A DNA stretch of 64,000 nucleotides, taken from NCBI RefSeq assembly GCF_022558445.1, contig NZ_CP054699.1:886001-950000 (forward strand), given 5' to 3'. Source of the DNA: Candidatus Contubernalis alkalaceticus (GTDB taxonomy: Bacteria; Bacillota; Dethiobacteria; SKNC01). The notes under the pieces were generated by a model. It was not told the DNA's origin, did no database searches, and saw only the letters and a list, made by a program, of their open reading frames with translations. The translations under genes were made by a program, and so were the position numbers. Shown here one piece after another: positions 44,551 through 53,690 of the stretch (positions are counted from its first letter, which is position 1; every line of letters begins with the position of its first letter).

Positions 44551-44769
44551 ATGACAATAGCAGCCGTAATTATTGCCGTCATTATACTGCTGATGTTACA
44601 GGCTCCATCTCTGTACATATATAAAAAATGGAAGGAACTGGCTGTATTTCTTTTTCTCTGGGCCTTAAGCACTGTTTATACCCTGCTGGTAGTTACCCCT
44701 GTACCGCTGCCCGCCCCTTCCAGTTTAATTACTGCCGCCATGACTTATCTAACAGGTTTCCTATTTTGA
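44551..44769 (+). CDS. Small membrane protein downstream of gerC
   Basis: A 72-residue protein with two membrane helices (about 3-20 and 28-50) around a short basic loop YIYKKWKE. GGGAGGAAA precedes ATG. It lies 92 bp after gerC with no terminator between, so it may be a fourth, ger-linked component. Small two-helix proteins are known in some ger loci (GerD is different: larger, lipid anchored). Function unknown. Confidence 0.65.
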   Translation: MTIAAVIIAVIILLMLQAPSLYIYKKWKELAVFLFLWALSTVYTLLVVTPVPLPAPSSLITAAMTYLTGFLF

Positions 44770-44955
44770 AATTATATTCTTTTAAGGGGTGTCAGTGGGA
44801 CTAAAAATCTATATATTGCATAATGCATGGACACCTAATTTAGCAATGGATAAATTGAGCTTTACTAAATATTCGTTCCTTGAAAGGAAAAGAGCGGTTT
44901 TTTAACGAAATAATATATTATATTATTGTATTAAATTTTACAGGAGGTTTTAATA

Positions 44956-45747
44956 ATGGACAGTAAAGATAAAGATATGAGGAAAGAAGTGGAAAAGATG
45001 TACAGCAAAATTGCCAAAGAGGAAGCGGAGTCATGCTTTCCTACTTCCTCCTGCTGCGAGAAGGACTTTTCCTCTGCGGAGTATGCGGAAAAGCTGGGAT
45101 ATTCTGCAGAAGATATCTTATCACTGCCCCAGGGAGCCAATATGGGCCTGGGCTGTGGTAATCCCCAGGCTATAGCCTCATTAAAGCCCGGGGAGGTTGT
45201 CCTGGACCTGGGAAGCGGAGGAGGGTTGGACTGTTTTTTGGCCTCGGGAAAGGTTGGAGAAGAGGGAAGAATCATTGGAGTAGACATGACTTCGGAGATG
45301 TTGGAAAAGGCTCGTAAAAATGCAAAACAGGGTAATTACCAAAACGTGGAGTTTCGGCTGGGAGAGATTGAGAACCTGCCGGCAGCTGACAATATGGTGG
45401 ATGTGATTATATCCAACTGTGTGGTGAACCTTTCCACCAATAAGCCCAGAGTATTTGAGGAAATGTTCAGGGTCTTAAAGCCGGGGGGACGGGTGGCAAT
45501 GACGGATATGGTGGCAACCTCTCCTATTCCCGATATTTTTTTGGATGACCCAAATCTTTATTCCTCCTGTATCACCGGTGCCAGCCTGATCAAGGATTTG
45601 GAGCAGATGTTAAGGGGAGTGGGTTTTCAGGAGATTAAGATAACACCTAAGGAAGAGTCCCGGGACTTTATTAAAGACTGGACCCAAAGTTTGAAAGCTG
45701 AGGATTACGTGGTGTCTGCTACCATTGAAGCAAGAAAGCCCCTTTAA
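44956..45747 (+). CDS. arsM: Arsenite methyltransferase
   Basis: A 263-residue SAM-dependent methyltransferase of the ArsM family that methylates As(III). SAM motif VLDLGSGGGLDCF (about 81-93). Candidate As-binding cysteines: the CC pair near residue 34, the Cys in SNCVVNLS (about 156) and that in YSSCITGAS (about 206), matching the ArsM pattern. ACAGGAGG before ATG; single gene, with no arsR visible. Confidence 0.92.
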   Translation: MDSKDKDMRKEVEKMYSKIAKEEAESCFPTSSCCEKDFSSAEYAEKLGYSAEDILSLPQGANMGLGCGNPQAIASLKPGEVVLDLGSGGGLDCFLASGKVGEEGRIIGVDMTSEMLEKARKNAKQGNYQNVEFRLGEIENLPAADNMVDVIISNCVVNLSTNKPRVFEEMFRVLKPGGRVAMTDMVATSPIPDIFLDDPNLYSSCITGASLIKDLEQMLRGVGFQEIKITPKEESRDFIKDWTQSLKAEDYVVSATIEARKPL

Positions 45748-45929
45748 GATATGGTATAATATTTGGGAAAGATTTCTTTTGTATAACCATTACGAATCTT
45801 CTCTTTCCTGATTATGTCTCAATTTCCCTAACTTTTACTCAGGAGCAAATAAAAAAACTGTCTCCTTTGTGTTTTGGAATATAAATTATATAAGCATTTT
45901 TATTATTTTAAAAAGGGGATTGAATATCT

Positions 45930-47039
45930 GTGAAGAAAGCCTTTTCTTTTCTGGCCAAGTTTGTGGTGGTACCTGCAGTCTTATTGTTAATTTGCGTGAT
46001 AGTTATTTTTTCGCTGTACACGGGATACCAAAGGTATCAGAATGTACAAGCCTTTGGTATTGATACACCGGAGGGAATTCAGTCTTTAGAACAGGTCACC
46101 CTGGGGGAGGTGGAACAGTGGATCTCCATTCGTGGGCATGACCAAAATAATCCGGTGCTGCTCTTTCTACATGGGGGCCCCGGCTCTTCGGTAATTCCCA
46201 TAGTAAGACATTTCAATTCTGGCTTGGAAGAATATTTTGTGGTGGTAAACTGGGACCAGCGGGGTGCGGGGAAATCTTATAACCCGGACATTCCTGTGGA
46301 TTCCATGAACATAGAGCAGTTTGTTTCCGATACCCTGGAACTGACCCATTTGCTTCAGGAGCGCTTTGAGCAGGAAAAAATCTATCTTATGGGGCATTCC
46401 TGGGGCACCATCATTGGTACCCCGGCAGTTCAGCAGCAGCCGGAGCTTTATCATGCTTTTATCGGTGTAGGACAGGCTGTAAATTTTAAAGAGGGAGAGA
46501 AGATCTCTTATAATTACACCCTGGATGCGGCCTATCGCTTAGGGGATGAAAAGGCTATTCAACAGCTGGAAGATATTGGTCCTCCGCCATACCTGGGAGA
46601 TGATTTCCATAACAGGATAGTGGTTCAGAGGACTTGGCTGCAAAAGTTCGGCGGGCTTGATTATACGGAAAGAAATCCAACTCGGTCCGATATAAATTAT
46701 GTTTGGCTTTTCTTAACAGCTCCCGAGTACAGCCTGGGAGACACTGTAAACATGCTCAAGGGAGGTCAGTTTTCCTTCAGGGCTTTATGGGAGCAGCTTC
46801 ACCAGTTTAATTATATTGAAGAGATCCCCCGATTGGAGGTCCCTGTATATTTCCTCATGGGCAGGCATGATTATGTAACGGTTTTTGAGCTGGTGGAAGA
46901 GTATTATGATAAGTTGGAGGCCCCCCATAAGGAGCTTATCTGGTTTGACAATTCTGCCCACAGTCCTAACTTTGAAGAGCCGGAGCGTTTTGTGGAAGTG
47001 GTGACTCAAAAGATTTTACAGGATAACCAAGGTGGGTGA
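45930..47039 (+). CDS. Membrane-anchored alpha/beta hydrolase (proline iminopeptidase-like)
   Basis: A 369-residue hydrolase. One N-terminal membrane segment (about 8-30) anchors it outside the cell. Oxyanion motif HGGPGSS, nucleophile elbow GHSWG, and a late GRHDYVT and NSAHSP complete the Ser-Asp-His triad. The HGGPG plus WDQRGAGKS pattern is that of prolyl aminopeptidase-like (S33) proteins. GTG start with AAAAGGGG. Substrate unknown. Confidence 0.85.
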   Translation: MKKAFSFLAKFVVVPAVLLLICVIVIFSLYTGYQRYQNVQAFGIDTPEGIQSLEQVTLGEVEQWISIRGHDQNNPVLLFLHGGPGSSVIPIVRHFNSGLEEYFVVVNWDQRGAGKSYNPDIPVDSMNIEQFVSDTLELTHLLQERFEQEKIYLMGHSWGTIIGTPAVQQQPELYHAFIGVGQAVNFKEGEKISYNYTLDAAYRLGDEKAIQQLEDIGPPPYLGDDFHNRIVVQRTWLQKFGGLDYTERNPTRSDINYVWLFLTAPEYSLGDTVNMLKGGQFSFRALWEQLHQFNYIEEIPRLEVPVYFLMGRHDYVTVFELVEEYYDKLEAPHKELIWFDNSAHSPNFEEPERFVEVVTQKILQDNQGG

Positions 47040-47110
47040 CCCCGGTAACGGCTATTAAAGAATTTTCCCCGGGTGGGGAAAAAAGAGATAAATATGGGTT
47101 CTTTAAAAAG

Positions 47111-47145
47111 GCGGGGCTTTCCTTTAGAAATAGAGGAAGCCCCGC
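47111..47145. terminator. Bidirectional terminator between convergent genes
   Basis: GCGGGGCTTtCCT pairs with AGGAAGCCCCGC around TTAGAAATAG. It separates the hydrolase gene from the minus-strand yjbQ gene. Confidence 0.85.
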
Positions 47146-47152
47146 ACTTTGT

Positions 47153-47566
47153 TTACTCTCCCATCACCTTAATGACCAGGCGCTTGGGACGGCGGCCGTC
47201 GAATTCCGCATAATAGACCTGCTGCCAGGGGCCAAAATCCAGCCTGCCTTCCGTTACCGGGATAATCACCTGGTGGCCCACCAGGATGTTTTTAAGGTGG
47301 GCATCTCCGTTGTCTTCCCCGGTGCGGTGGTGTCGGTAGTCCGGACCATAGGGAGCAAGGCGTTCCAGCATATCGTCGATGTCCTGGATAATACCGTCTT
47401 CAGCGTCGTTGATGTATACCCCCGCCGTGATGTGCATGGCTGCTACCAGCACCATGCCCTCCTGAATTCCGCTTTTGGCCAGTGCCGATTCTACCTTGTG
47501 GGTAATATTTATGTATTCTTTTCTTTTGGTGGTGTTAAAGGTTACGTATTCCGTATGAGCTTTCAA
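47153..47566 (-). CDS. YjbQ family (UPF0047) protein
   Basis: A 137-residue YjbQ protein. Conserved histidines in [26 protein letters not shown] and GHQVIIPV form the family active site. Members show weak thiamine phosphate synthase activity in vitro, but the real role is unknown. It follows the small tautomerase gene with 14 bp between them. Other thiamine genes are not adjacent (thiM is at 26059). Confidence 0.9.
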   Translation of the reverse strand: MKAHTEYVTFNTTKRKEYINITHKVESALAKSGIQEGMVLVAAMHITAGVYINDAEDGIIQDIDDMLERLAPYGPDYRHHRTGEDNGDAHLKNILVGHQVIIPVTEGRLDFGPWQQVYYAEFDGRRPKRLVIKVMGE

Positions 47567-47580
47567 AGATTCACCTCTTT

Positions 47581-47784
47581 TTACAGTGTGCCTTCCCTCT
47601 TTTTTTTCTCCAGGAGAAGTTCTCCTCCTACTCCTACATTTTCCGGGCCTATTTCGTGAATATAAACTACGAAGGCGACCTCAGGGATATTGGTAACCCT
47701 GCTGGCTGTTTTGGTGAACTCTGCTACTATTTCGGCTTTTTGTTCCCTGGTCATTTTAGGGGCATTGAAGCTTATGGTCGGCAT
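47581..47784 (-). CDS. 4-oxalocrotonate tautomerase family protein
   Basis: A 67-residue tautomerase. Pro2 becomes the catalytic N-terminal Pro after Met removal; the start [20 protein letters not shown] is typical of the DmpI group. A small hexameric enzyme fold is expected. First gene of a pair with yjbQ. GGAGGTG before ATG. Confidence 0.87.
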   Translation of the reverse strand: MPTISFNAPKMTREQKAEIVAEFTKTASRVTNIPEVAFVVYIHEIGPENVGVGGELLLEKKKREGTL

Positions 47785-48018
47785 ATTTTTTCACCTCCAA
47801 TTTGATGGGTCTTTACTATTTTCTATAAAGGACAGAAAATTCCTGCCAATATTTGCAAATTGTAACCTTGCTGGCTGTTCTGCTGCCAGATAGCCGGAAT
47901 CTCCTTCTTTAAAGCTCGAAGAGGTTAAGGGGGAGCAGCTAAATGGTTGACGAACTAGACAATGTGTAATATAAATGAGAAAGAAGAAAAAAACAGCTGG
48001 CGCTGTTTTTTGCAGTTG

Positions 48019-48672
48019 TTAACGCAAAAAGAGGATGTAACGGTACATCAGCCAGTAGTGGCAAAAACTTCCGGCCAGGACAAACAGATGAAAAATCTCG
48101 TGGAATCCAAAAAATTTTAAATTTAATTTTGGCCATTTCGTGCCGTAGATGATGGCACCAATACTGTAGAGAATTCCTCCTAACACCATCCAGGCAATTC
48201 CTCCAGTGGGGATAGCCCGCAGCAGGGGTATAAAGGCGATCACAATCAACCACCCCATGATGATATAAAACAGGGTGGACAGCCATCGGGGAGCATTGAA
48301 CCACAGCACTTTCAAAATGATTCCTACAATGGCGATTCCCCAAATGCTTCCCAGGAGGCTCCATCCCCAGGCACCTCTCAGGGGAATTAGACAGATGGGG
48401 GTATAGCTTCCGGCAATCAACACATAAATCATAATGTGGTCAATGCGTCTAAGCAGGTCGGTCCCTTTTTCAGAAATGAACAAAAGATGATACAGAGTAC
48501 TGAAGGTGAAGAGTAGGATAAGACTGGCTCCGTAGATAGAAAAAGACACAACGTGCCAGGGGGTTGCGGTCACTGCCGCATAGTACACCAGCACCACCAG
48601 TCCTATCAGGGACATGATAGCGCCAAAGAGGTGGGAAAAACCGCTCACCGGATCTTTTAATTTTTTCAGCAT
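48019..48672 (-). CDS. Hemolysin III family (PAQR) membrane protein
   Basis: A 217-residue seven-helix protein of the YqfA/HlyIII group. Conserved metal-site motifs: DPVSGFSHLFGA near the start, FSTLYHL in helix 3, and FGFHEIFHLFVLAGSFCHY near the end, where the His and Ser/Asp residues bind zinc. Bacterial members affect membrane lipids; haemolytic activity is not implied. GGAAGG before ATG. The 346-bp span from 48673 to the next gene is mostly A+T rich. Confidence 0.9.
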   Translation of the reverse strand: MLKKLKDPVSGFSHLFGAIMSLIGLVVLVYYAAVTATPWHVVSFSIYGASLILLFTFSTLYHLLFISEKGTDLLRRIDHIMIYVLIAGSYTPICLIPLRGAWGWSLLGSIWGIAIVGIILKVLWFNAPRWLSTLFYIIMGWLIVIAFIPLLRAIPTGGIAWMVLGGILYSIGAIIYGTKWPKLNLKFFGFHEIFHLFVLAGSFCHYWLMYRYILFLR

Positions 48673-48922
48673 GGCGACCTTCCTTTAAAGATTTTTTTAA
48701 TAAAAGCGGTACTCCTCAGAGGGGTTCTTGACCTTAGAGGAGGTTATAAAAGGCAGCATTTAACATTGGATAGGAAATAATGAATATTGTAAAAGTCATT
48801 TTTACTAAGTTGTGGTTTTTATTATACCCCGAATTGGAAAGATAAACAATCAAAAATGGGCTGGATTATTAGAATGATTAACTAAAAGCATGAAATATGA
48901 TCTTGGAAAGAGGGGATTACAT

Positions 48923-50182
48923 TTGAAAGTATATAAAGTGGGTCAAGAAAAACCGATGCAAATAACGGGCAAAGTTTTAAAAAGATTCGTAAGAGATAAT
49001 TCAAAGGATATAAGAGGAGATTATAGTACAGTAGAAATTCAAATAAAGGAAGGGTTAATACACAGCATCAAGGTTCCTTCCCCGGGGGCAGGTAAGGAAA
49101 TAGCTCAAGGGGCGGATAAAGTGGTTATCCCCCCGGATCACGTAATTGTGCCGGCTTTTGTAGACTGCCATGTTCATCTGGTGCTGGATGGGATTTTGGG
49201 TTTTAGAAAGTTTATCGGGCCGGTGTCCGATGATGTTTTGATACAGAGGCTTAAAATGATTCTTCATGCTGGGGTGGCGGCAGTCAGGGATGGTAGTGAC
49301 CATTATAATACCGGTATGCAGGCGAAAGAGCTGTGTCAAAGTAATAATTTAAAAAATCCCAAGGGCTTTTATCCTAAAGTAGTTACTACAGGTTGGGGCC
49401 TTTACCGGGAGGGACACTATGGCTCTTTTTTGGGACAGGGGGGCATCAAGGAATTTCAGGAGGTGAAACAACGGATTGCACTGCTTAAAAAAGCAGGGGT
49501 AGATCAGTTGAAAGTTGTGCAGTCAGGACTGGTCAGCTTTACTGAATACGGGAAAACCGGGCCGGCTCAATTCACTAAATTGGAAATGAAGGAAATAGTG
49601 AAGATTGCCGGGGAATTTGATCTGCCGGTGATGGTACATGCCTCCTCGGATGAAGCGGTGAGCATTGCGGTGGAGGCGGGAGTACATACGGTGGAACATG
49701 GTTATTTTATGTCTCTCCAAACCTTGGAACTAATGGCGGAAAAGGAAGTAGCCTGGGTGCCCACCGTAGCCCCGGTGGCAGCAGCCTTGAAAGAGGTTCA
49801 AATCTTGGGCTTGGAAGGTTCTAATGGTAAAGTCAAGCCGGAGGTGCTGGAGAAAACTATAGAAAATCATTTGGAAAAAATTAAACTGGCCCAAGAGATA
49901 GGAGTAACCCTGGGTATTGGAACTGATGCCGGTTCTCCAGGGGTGAGTTGGCAGCAGGGCTTTTGGCAGGAAATGCAGTATTATGCCAGGGCAGGCCTTT
50001 CCGCGGAAATAATACTGGAAATAGCTTCTAAAAATGGCTCCCATCTGTTGGGATTGTCTGGGGAAATGGGAAGCATAGAGGTAGGCAAAAAGCCTTATTT
50101 TGTTAGTATTAGTGAGGAGTCTTTAAAAGATATGAAAAACTTCCAGGGACCGTCTTCCATAATAGTCCCTGATGGGTGTTAA
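48923..50182 (+). CDS. Metal-dependent amidohydrolase
   Basis: A 419-residue amidohydrolase of the imidazolonepropionase/prolidase-like group. Metal motif DCHVHL near residue 84, later His in VMVHASSDEA and VEHGYFM, and the catalytic Asp in GIGTDAGSPG. It hydrolyses an amide or lactam, identity unknown. I start at TTG 48923 with AGAGGGGA at 7 bp; ATG 48890 lacks a ribosome-binding site. Single gene. Confidence 0.82.
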   Translation: MKVYKVGQEKPMQITGKVLKRFVRDNSKDIRGDYSTVEIQIKEGLIHSIKVPSPGAGKEIAQGADKVVIPPDHVIVPAFVDCHVHLVLDGILGFRKFIGPVSDDVLIQRLKMILHAGVAAVRDGSDHYNTGMQAKELCQSNNLKNPKGFYPKVVTTGWGLYREGHYGSFLGQGGIKEFQEVKQRIALLKKAGVDQLKVVQSGLVSFTEYGKTGPAQFTKLEMKEIVKIAGEFDLPVMVHASSDEAVSIAVEAGVHTVEHGYFMSLQTLELMAEKEVAWVPTVAPVAAALKEVQILGLEGSNGKVKPEVLEKTIENHLEKIKLAQEIGVTLGIGTDAGSPGVSWQQGFWQEMQYYARAGLSAEIILEIASKNGSHLLGLSGEMGSIEVGKKPYFVSISEESLKDMKNFQGPSSIIVPDGC

Positions 50183-50384
50183 AAATCCATATAAATATAA
50201 TAATAAGGCGGCTTTTAGAAGATTAAAAGGTATTGTTAAGAAGATTACACAATTATTACCCTTGCATAAAATCTGTCAGTTTGATATTCTTTATTAAGTA
50301 ACTATATTTCTCCGGAAAATGTTAGCAACAGGACCAAAATTCCTCCCCGGAGAGAGGGAGAATTGAAAATGGAGGTGTATAAAA

Positions 50385-50771
50385 ATGACAGAATTACTGC
50401 AGATTTATAAATGTAAGGTGTGTACTAATATTGTAGAAGTTATACATGCCGGACAAGGTACTCTAGTTTGCTGCGGAGAAAATATGGAACTTTTAACAGA
50501 GAACACGGTAGATGCTTCTTACGAAAAACATGTTCCTGTGATTGAAGTGAGTAACGGTGAAGTAAAAGTTAAGGTGGGAAGTGTACCTCATCCCATGGAG
50601 GAAAAACACTTTATTGAATGGGTTGAGTTAATGGTAAAGGGAAAAGTATACCGGCAGTTTCTAAAACCCGGTGATGTTCCCGAAGCAGTATTTCAGGTAA
50701 ACGCCGATAAAGCCCAGCTTACAGCTCGGGAATACTGTAATATTCACGGACTGTGGAAAGCAAAAGCATAA
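50385..50771 (+). CDS. dfx: Desulfoferrodoxin (superoxide reductase)
   Basis: A 128-residue two-iron superoxide reductase. N-terminal desulforedoxin domain with Cys10, Cys13, Cys29, Cys30; neelaredoxin domain with Glu47-Lys48-His49, His69, His75, Cys118 and His121 at the catalytic iron. It reduces superoxide to peroxide in anaerobes without making oxygen. GGAGGTG before ATG; own terminator behind. No rubredoxin gene is adjacent. Confidence 0.96.
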   Translation: MTELLQIYKCKVCTNIVEVIHAGQGTLVCCGENMELLTENTVDASYEKHVPVIEVSNGEVKVKVGSVPHPMEEKHFIEWVELMVKGKVYRQFLKPGDVPEAVFQVNADKAQLTAREYCNIHGLWKAKA

Positions 50772-50833
50772 TTTTTTGAAGCTTATAAATGTCAGCAGCA
50801 CTATTGGTAAATATTTGTTAAGTCTATATAATT

Positions 50834-50862
50834 AATCCTCCTAAATATGGGAGGATTTTTTT
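50834..50862 (+). terminator. Terminator of the desulfoferrodoxin gene
   Basis: AATCCTCC pairs with GGAGGATT around TAAATATG, followed by T6-7. Confidence 0.88.
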
Positions 50863-51090
50863 GTTTTCAGTGTCAGTGAATGATTAAGAATTCTACATAA
50901 AGGAAGGAAAATGTTGTTTTAATGAGGAATATAAAGAATATTAGGAATATATAACTTTTTTTAATGCTGAGTTGATTATATAAGTTTTTTTATCATGTCA
51001 TGTTATGTATTTTTTGAAAATAAGCATGATTAAAGGATTTAATTCAAAAAGAGTGAAAGGGCCATGAAATATGAAAAGGAGGAGACCGTT

Positions 51091-52584
51091 ATGTTGTGGT
51101 GGTTACCTTTAACGGCAGTGATGGTACCTGTTTTAGGGGCTTTCATTATTGGTTTTATCCAGGAGGATAAGCAAGCACCTCGAAGTAAGGTGGCAATTAT
51201 TACTGTGTTAATTAGTTTTGTGGTGGTTCTTTTTAATTTTAAAAATATTGCTGCCGGCGGCGCTATGGAAATGGTTTTTTTCAGCCTGGCTGGAGCGGAG
51301 TTTGTTTTACGGGCAGATGCTTTTTCCGCCGTGTTTGCCCTGGTCTGTAATTCTTTATGGATTTTAAGCATTATCTATGCTACCGGATATATGGAAGAGC
51401 ACCTGAATCACCGGCGTTTTTTTACTTTTTATGTTCTGAACCTGGGAGTTGCCTGCGGCATTGCCTTTTCGGGAAATTTGTTTACTTTGTTTATTTTTTA
51501 TAAATTGCTGACACTTACAACCTTTCCATTGGTAGCCCACAGCCAGACAGCGGAAGCTCGAAAGGCCACCATGAATTATGTTTATTATTCTGTGGCCAGT
51601 GGAGCCATGATTTTATATACTGTGATTATTTTACAGAACTTTTTAAACCAGGGTCTTCTTTCAGAGCTGACCTTTACCCCCGGTGGGGTTCTGGGGACAT
51701 TATCCGTTGATTTGGGCTATACTATGCTTCTAGCCTTTGTAGTAGGATTTTTGGGTTTTGCCGTTAAAGCTGCTATGATCCCCTTCCATCCATGGCTTCC
51801 CGGCGCCATGGTGGCTGTGGCTCCAGTCAGTGCCCTGTTTCACGCTGTTGCTGTAGTAAACACCGGGGTTTTTGGCATTGTGCGGCTGGTATATTATATC
51901 TACGGGCCCGACTGGGTGGCTGCCTCGGGATTGTATCTTGCGTTAGTGTTTTTTGCTGTTATTACCATGATTGTGGGTTCCTGCAGGGCCTTAGTCGAGG
52001 ATCAATTAAAACTTCGATTGGCCTATTCAACCATCAGCCAGATGGGCTACCTTACTTTGGGTGCTGTACTCCTGATGCCTGCCGCTTTAACTGGAACCAT
52101 GCTTCACTTTTTCAATCATGCCTTTTTAAAAATTACCTTGTTTTTCTGTGCGGGAATTATTATCAGTATGACCGGTAGGACCAAGATCAGCCAGCTGGGG
52201 GGGATAGGGAAAAGATATCCCCGGACCATGTTTACCTTTTCCATTGCTGCATTAGGATTGGTGGGGGTTCCTCCAATTTGCGGCTATTTAATAAAATTGT
52301 ACTTACTTAGGGCAAGTATAGAAATAGGGGGAGGATTTGAAACTGTTCTGATTATTTCCTTAGTAATAATGAGTGCCATACTAAATGCCATTTATTATCT
52401 GCCCATAGTGTTTAAAGCCTTTTGGGGAGATAGCGATTTTGGGGAAGAGGAAAAACTTCCCAAAGAAAAACCGCTGCTTCTTTATCCAGCCATGTTTTTG
52501 GCCTTCTGCTGCATACTCTTAGGATTATTTCCTGCCTTTATTACGATTCCCCTGGCAGAACTTGTGGTTAATAGTGTTTTCTAA
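51091..52584 (+). CDS. Orphan Mrp-D/NuoN-type proton- or cation-translocating subunit
   Basis: A 497-residue membrane protein of the NADH-quinone oxidoreductase/Mrp antiporter D family with about 14 helices. The conserved Lys-bearing segment AVKAAMIPFHPWLPGAMVAVAPVSA (two parts, AVKAAMIPFHPWLPG and AMVAVAPVSALFHA) and the KLRLAYSTISQMGY motif are present. Such subunits work inside multi-gene Mrp, Mbh or Nuo complexes, yet no partner gene is here. I start at ATG 51091, with AAAGGAGGA 7 bp upstream; ATG 51064 is less well placed. It ends 4 bp into the next minus-strand gene. Confidence 0.85.
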   Translation: MLWWLPLTAVMVPVLGAFIIGFIQEDKQAPRSKVAIITVLISFVVVLFNFKNIAAGGAMEMVFFSLAGAEFVLRADAFSAVFALVCNSLWILSIIYATGYMEEHLNHRRFFTFYVLNLGVACGIAFSGNLFTLFIFYKLLTLTTFPLVAHSQTAEARKATMNYVYYSVASGAMILYTVIILQNFLNQGLLSELTFTPGGVLGTLSVDLGYTMLLAFVVGFLGFAVKAAMIPFHPWLPGAMVAVAPVSALFHAVAVVNTGVFGIVRLVYYIYGPDWVAASGLYLALVFFAVITMIVGSCRALVEDQLKLRLAYSTISQMGYLTLGAVLLMPAALTGTMLHFFNHAFLKITLFFCAGIIISMTGRTKISQLGGIGKRYPRTMFTFSIAALGLVGVPPICGYLIKLYLLRASIEIGGGFETVLIISLVIMSAILNAIYYLPIVFKAFWGDSDFGEEEKLPKEKPLLLYPAMFLAFCCILLGLFPAFITIPLAELVVNSVF

Positions 52585-53351
52585 CATCTATTAATATTGA
52601 GACTTTTAAAATTAATAAGTTGAATATTTAGACTGTAGATTAGTTCCTTTATTTCCTTAGAGCAAAGCACCTCCAGTTCTTTTTGGCGGGGATCCTGGTA
52701 TGAGCTTTCTGCAGTAAAATCATTAATAAAGCCCGGGTGGCACATAACTTCAACAGCGCTTCCGGGGCTTTCTGTGTTTAACTCAGTAAGAATGGAAACA
52801 AGATTATCCACAGTTGCATCTTCCCCAAAAAAGCTGGAAACAAAGAAGTCTGGAGTTGGGATGTGCATCCTTTGGAAATAAGAACAGGTATTTTTATCCA
52901 CATGCCTCAGGGGAAGCCTGTATTTTCCGGCCAGTTCTACCATGACCTCCAGTACTACCGGATGAAAATGCAGATGATGATGTGCATCCATATGAGTAGG
53001 AGAAATGCCCAGATTCATTAACTTATCTAGCTGTGCGGCAATTTCTTTTTGAACCTCACTCTTTTCAACTTTTTGCTGGTAAAAACTATCAGGTTCCCAG
53101 AATATCCCTGCTTCGCTCAAGAGTCCTGGAATATTCTCCGCAGAGGAAACCGGCCTGCCCCGGGTTAAATTTACATGGAGTCCTACCCCCAGTTCCGGTT
53201 CCTGTGCTGCCAACTTAGCAGCTTCTTCACAGTATGGTTGATTTACCATTATGGTAGTGCTGGTAACAATTCCTTTTCGGAAGGCATGAATAACACCTTT
53301 ATTGATTCCTGGGTCGTAACCAAAGTCGTCAGCGTTTACTATTAATTTCAT
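52581..53351 (-). CDS. ChbG/YdjC-family carbohydrate deacetylase
   Basis: A 256-residue deacetylase. NADDFGYDPGIN at the start and MDAHHHLHFHP in the middle give the metal-binding Asp and His residues; GVGLHVNLT is a further family block. Members remove acetyl groups from chito-oligosaccharides or hopanoid sugars. ATG with GGAGGAAT on the minus strand. Convergent with the Mrp-D-like gene with a 4-bp overlap. Confidence 0.88.
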   Translation of the reverse strand: MKLIVNADDFGYDPGINKGVIHAFRKGIVTSTTIMVNQPYCEEAAKLAAQEPELGVGLHVNLTRGRPVSSAENIPGLLSEAGIFWEPDSFYQQKVEKSEVQKEIAAQLDKLMNLGISPTHMDAHHHLHFHPVVLEVMVELAGKYRLPLRHVDKNTCSYFQRMHIPTPDFFVSSFFGEDATVDNLVSILTELNTESPGSAVEVMCHPGFINDFTAESSYQDPRQKELEVLCSKEIKELIYSLNIQLINFKSLNINRC

Positions 53352-53458
53352 GTAGATTCCTCCATCTAAAGATATATTATTCCAGTAAAGAGCATTAAAA
53401 ATGTAGTAAGTAAATGTAATATCACTCCAGACAAATTAAAAGGTAAGTATTTATAATA

Positions 53459-53584
53459 GTGAACTCGTTTCAACAAGCTAAAAACACCGGGGAATCTGGT
53501 GAAGACTCTACTCCACCAGTTTTTAAGCCCCACCTACGCTAACCCTTAGAGGTAGGGGTCTTATACTTAATAAAAAGAGATAAA
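53459..53584 (-). repeat. Three-hairpin interspersed element, copy D
   Basis: Full-length, reverse orientation. The most diverged copy: hairpin 2 reads CTGGTGGAG with CTTCACCAG, so one A-T pair of the other copies is T-A here, a compensatory change, and one G-C is G-U. Hairpin 3 has the extra T also seen in copy C. Its TTTAT end abuts the T-run of the terminator at 53582-53620. Confidence 0.88.
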
Positions 53585-53620
53585 AAAGCCGCCGGGATGT
53601 AATAACTCGGCGGCTTTTTT
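53582..53620. terminator. Terminator after the OFA transporter gene
   Basis: AAAAAAGCCGCCG pairs with CGGCGGCTTTTTT, usable from either strand. It ends transcription from the minus-strand MFS gene; repeat D lies directly beyond. Confidence 0.85.
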
Positions 53621-53690
53621 AAAAAAATATTCTCTGTTACGGTTAATCGATGCTCTCTTCTTTGTTAACCCATGAAGTTAGGATGCCAAG

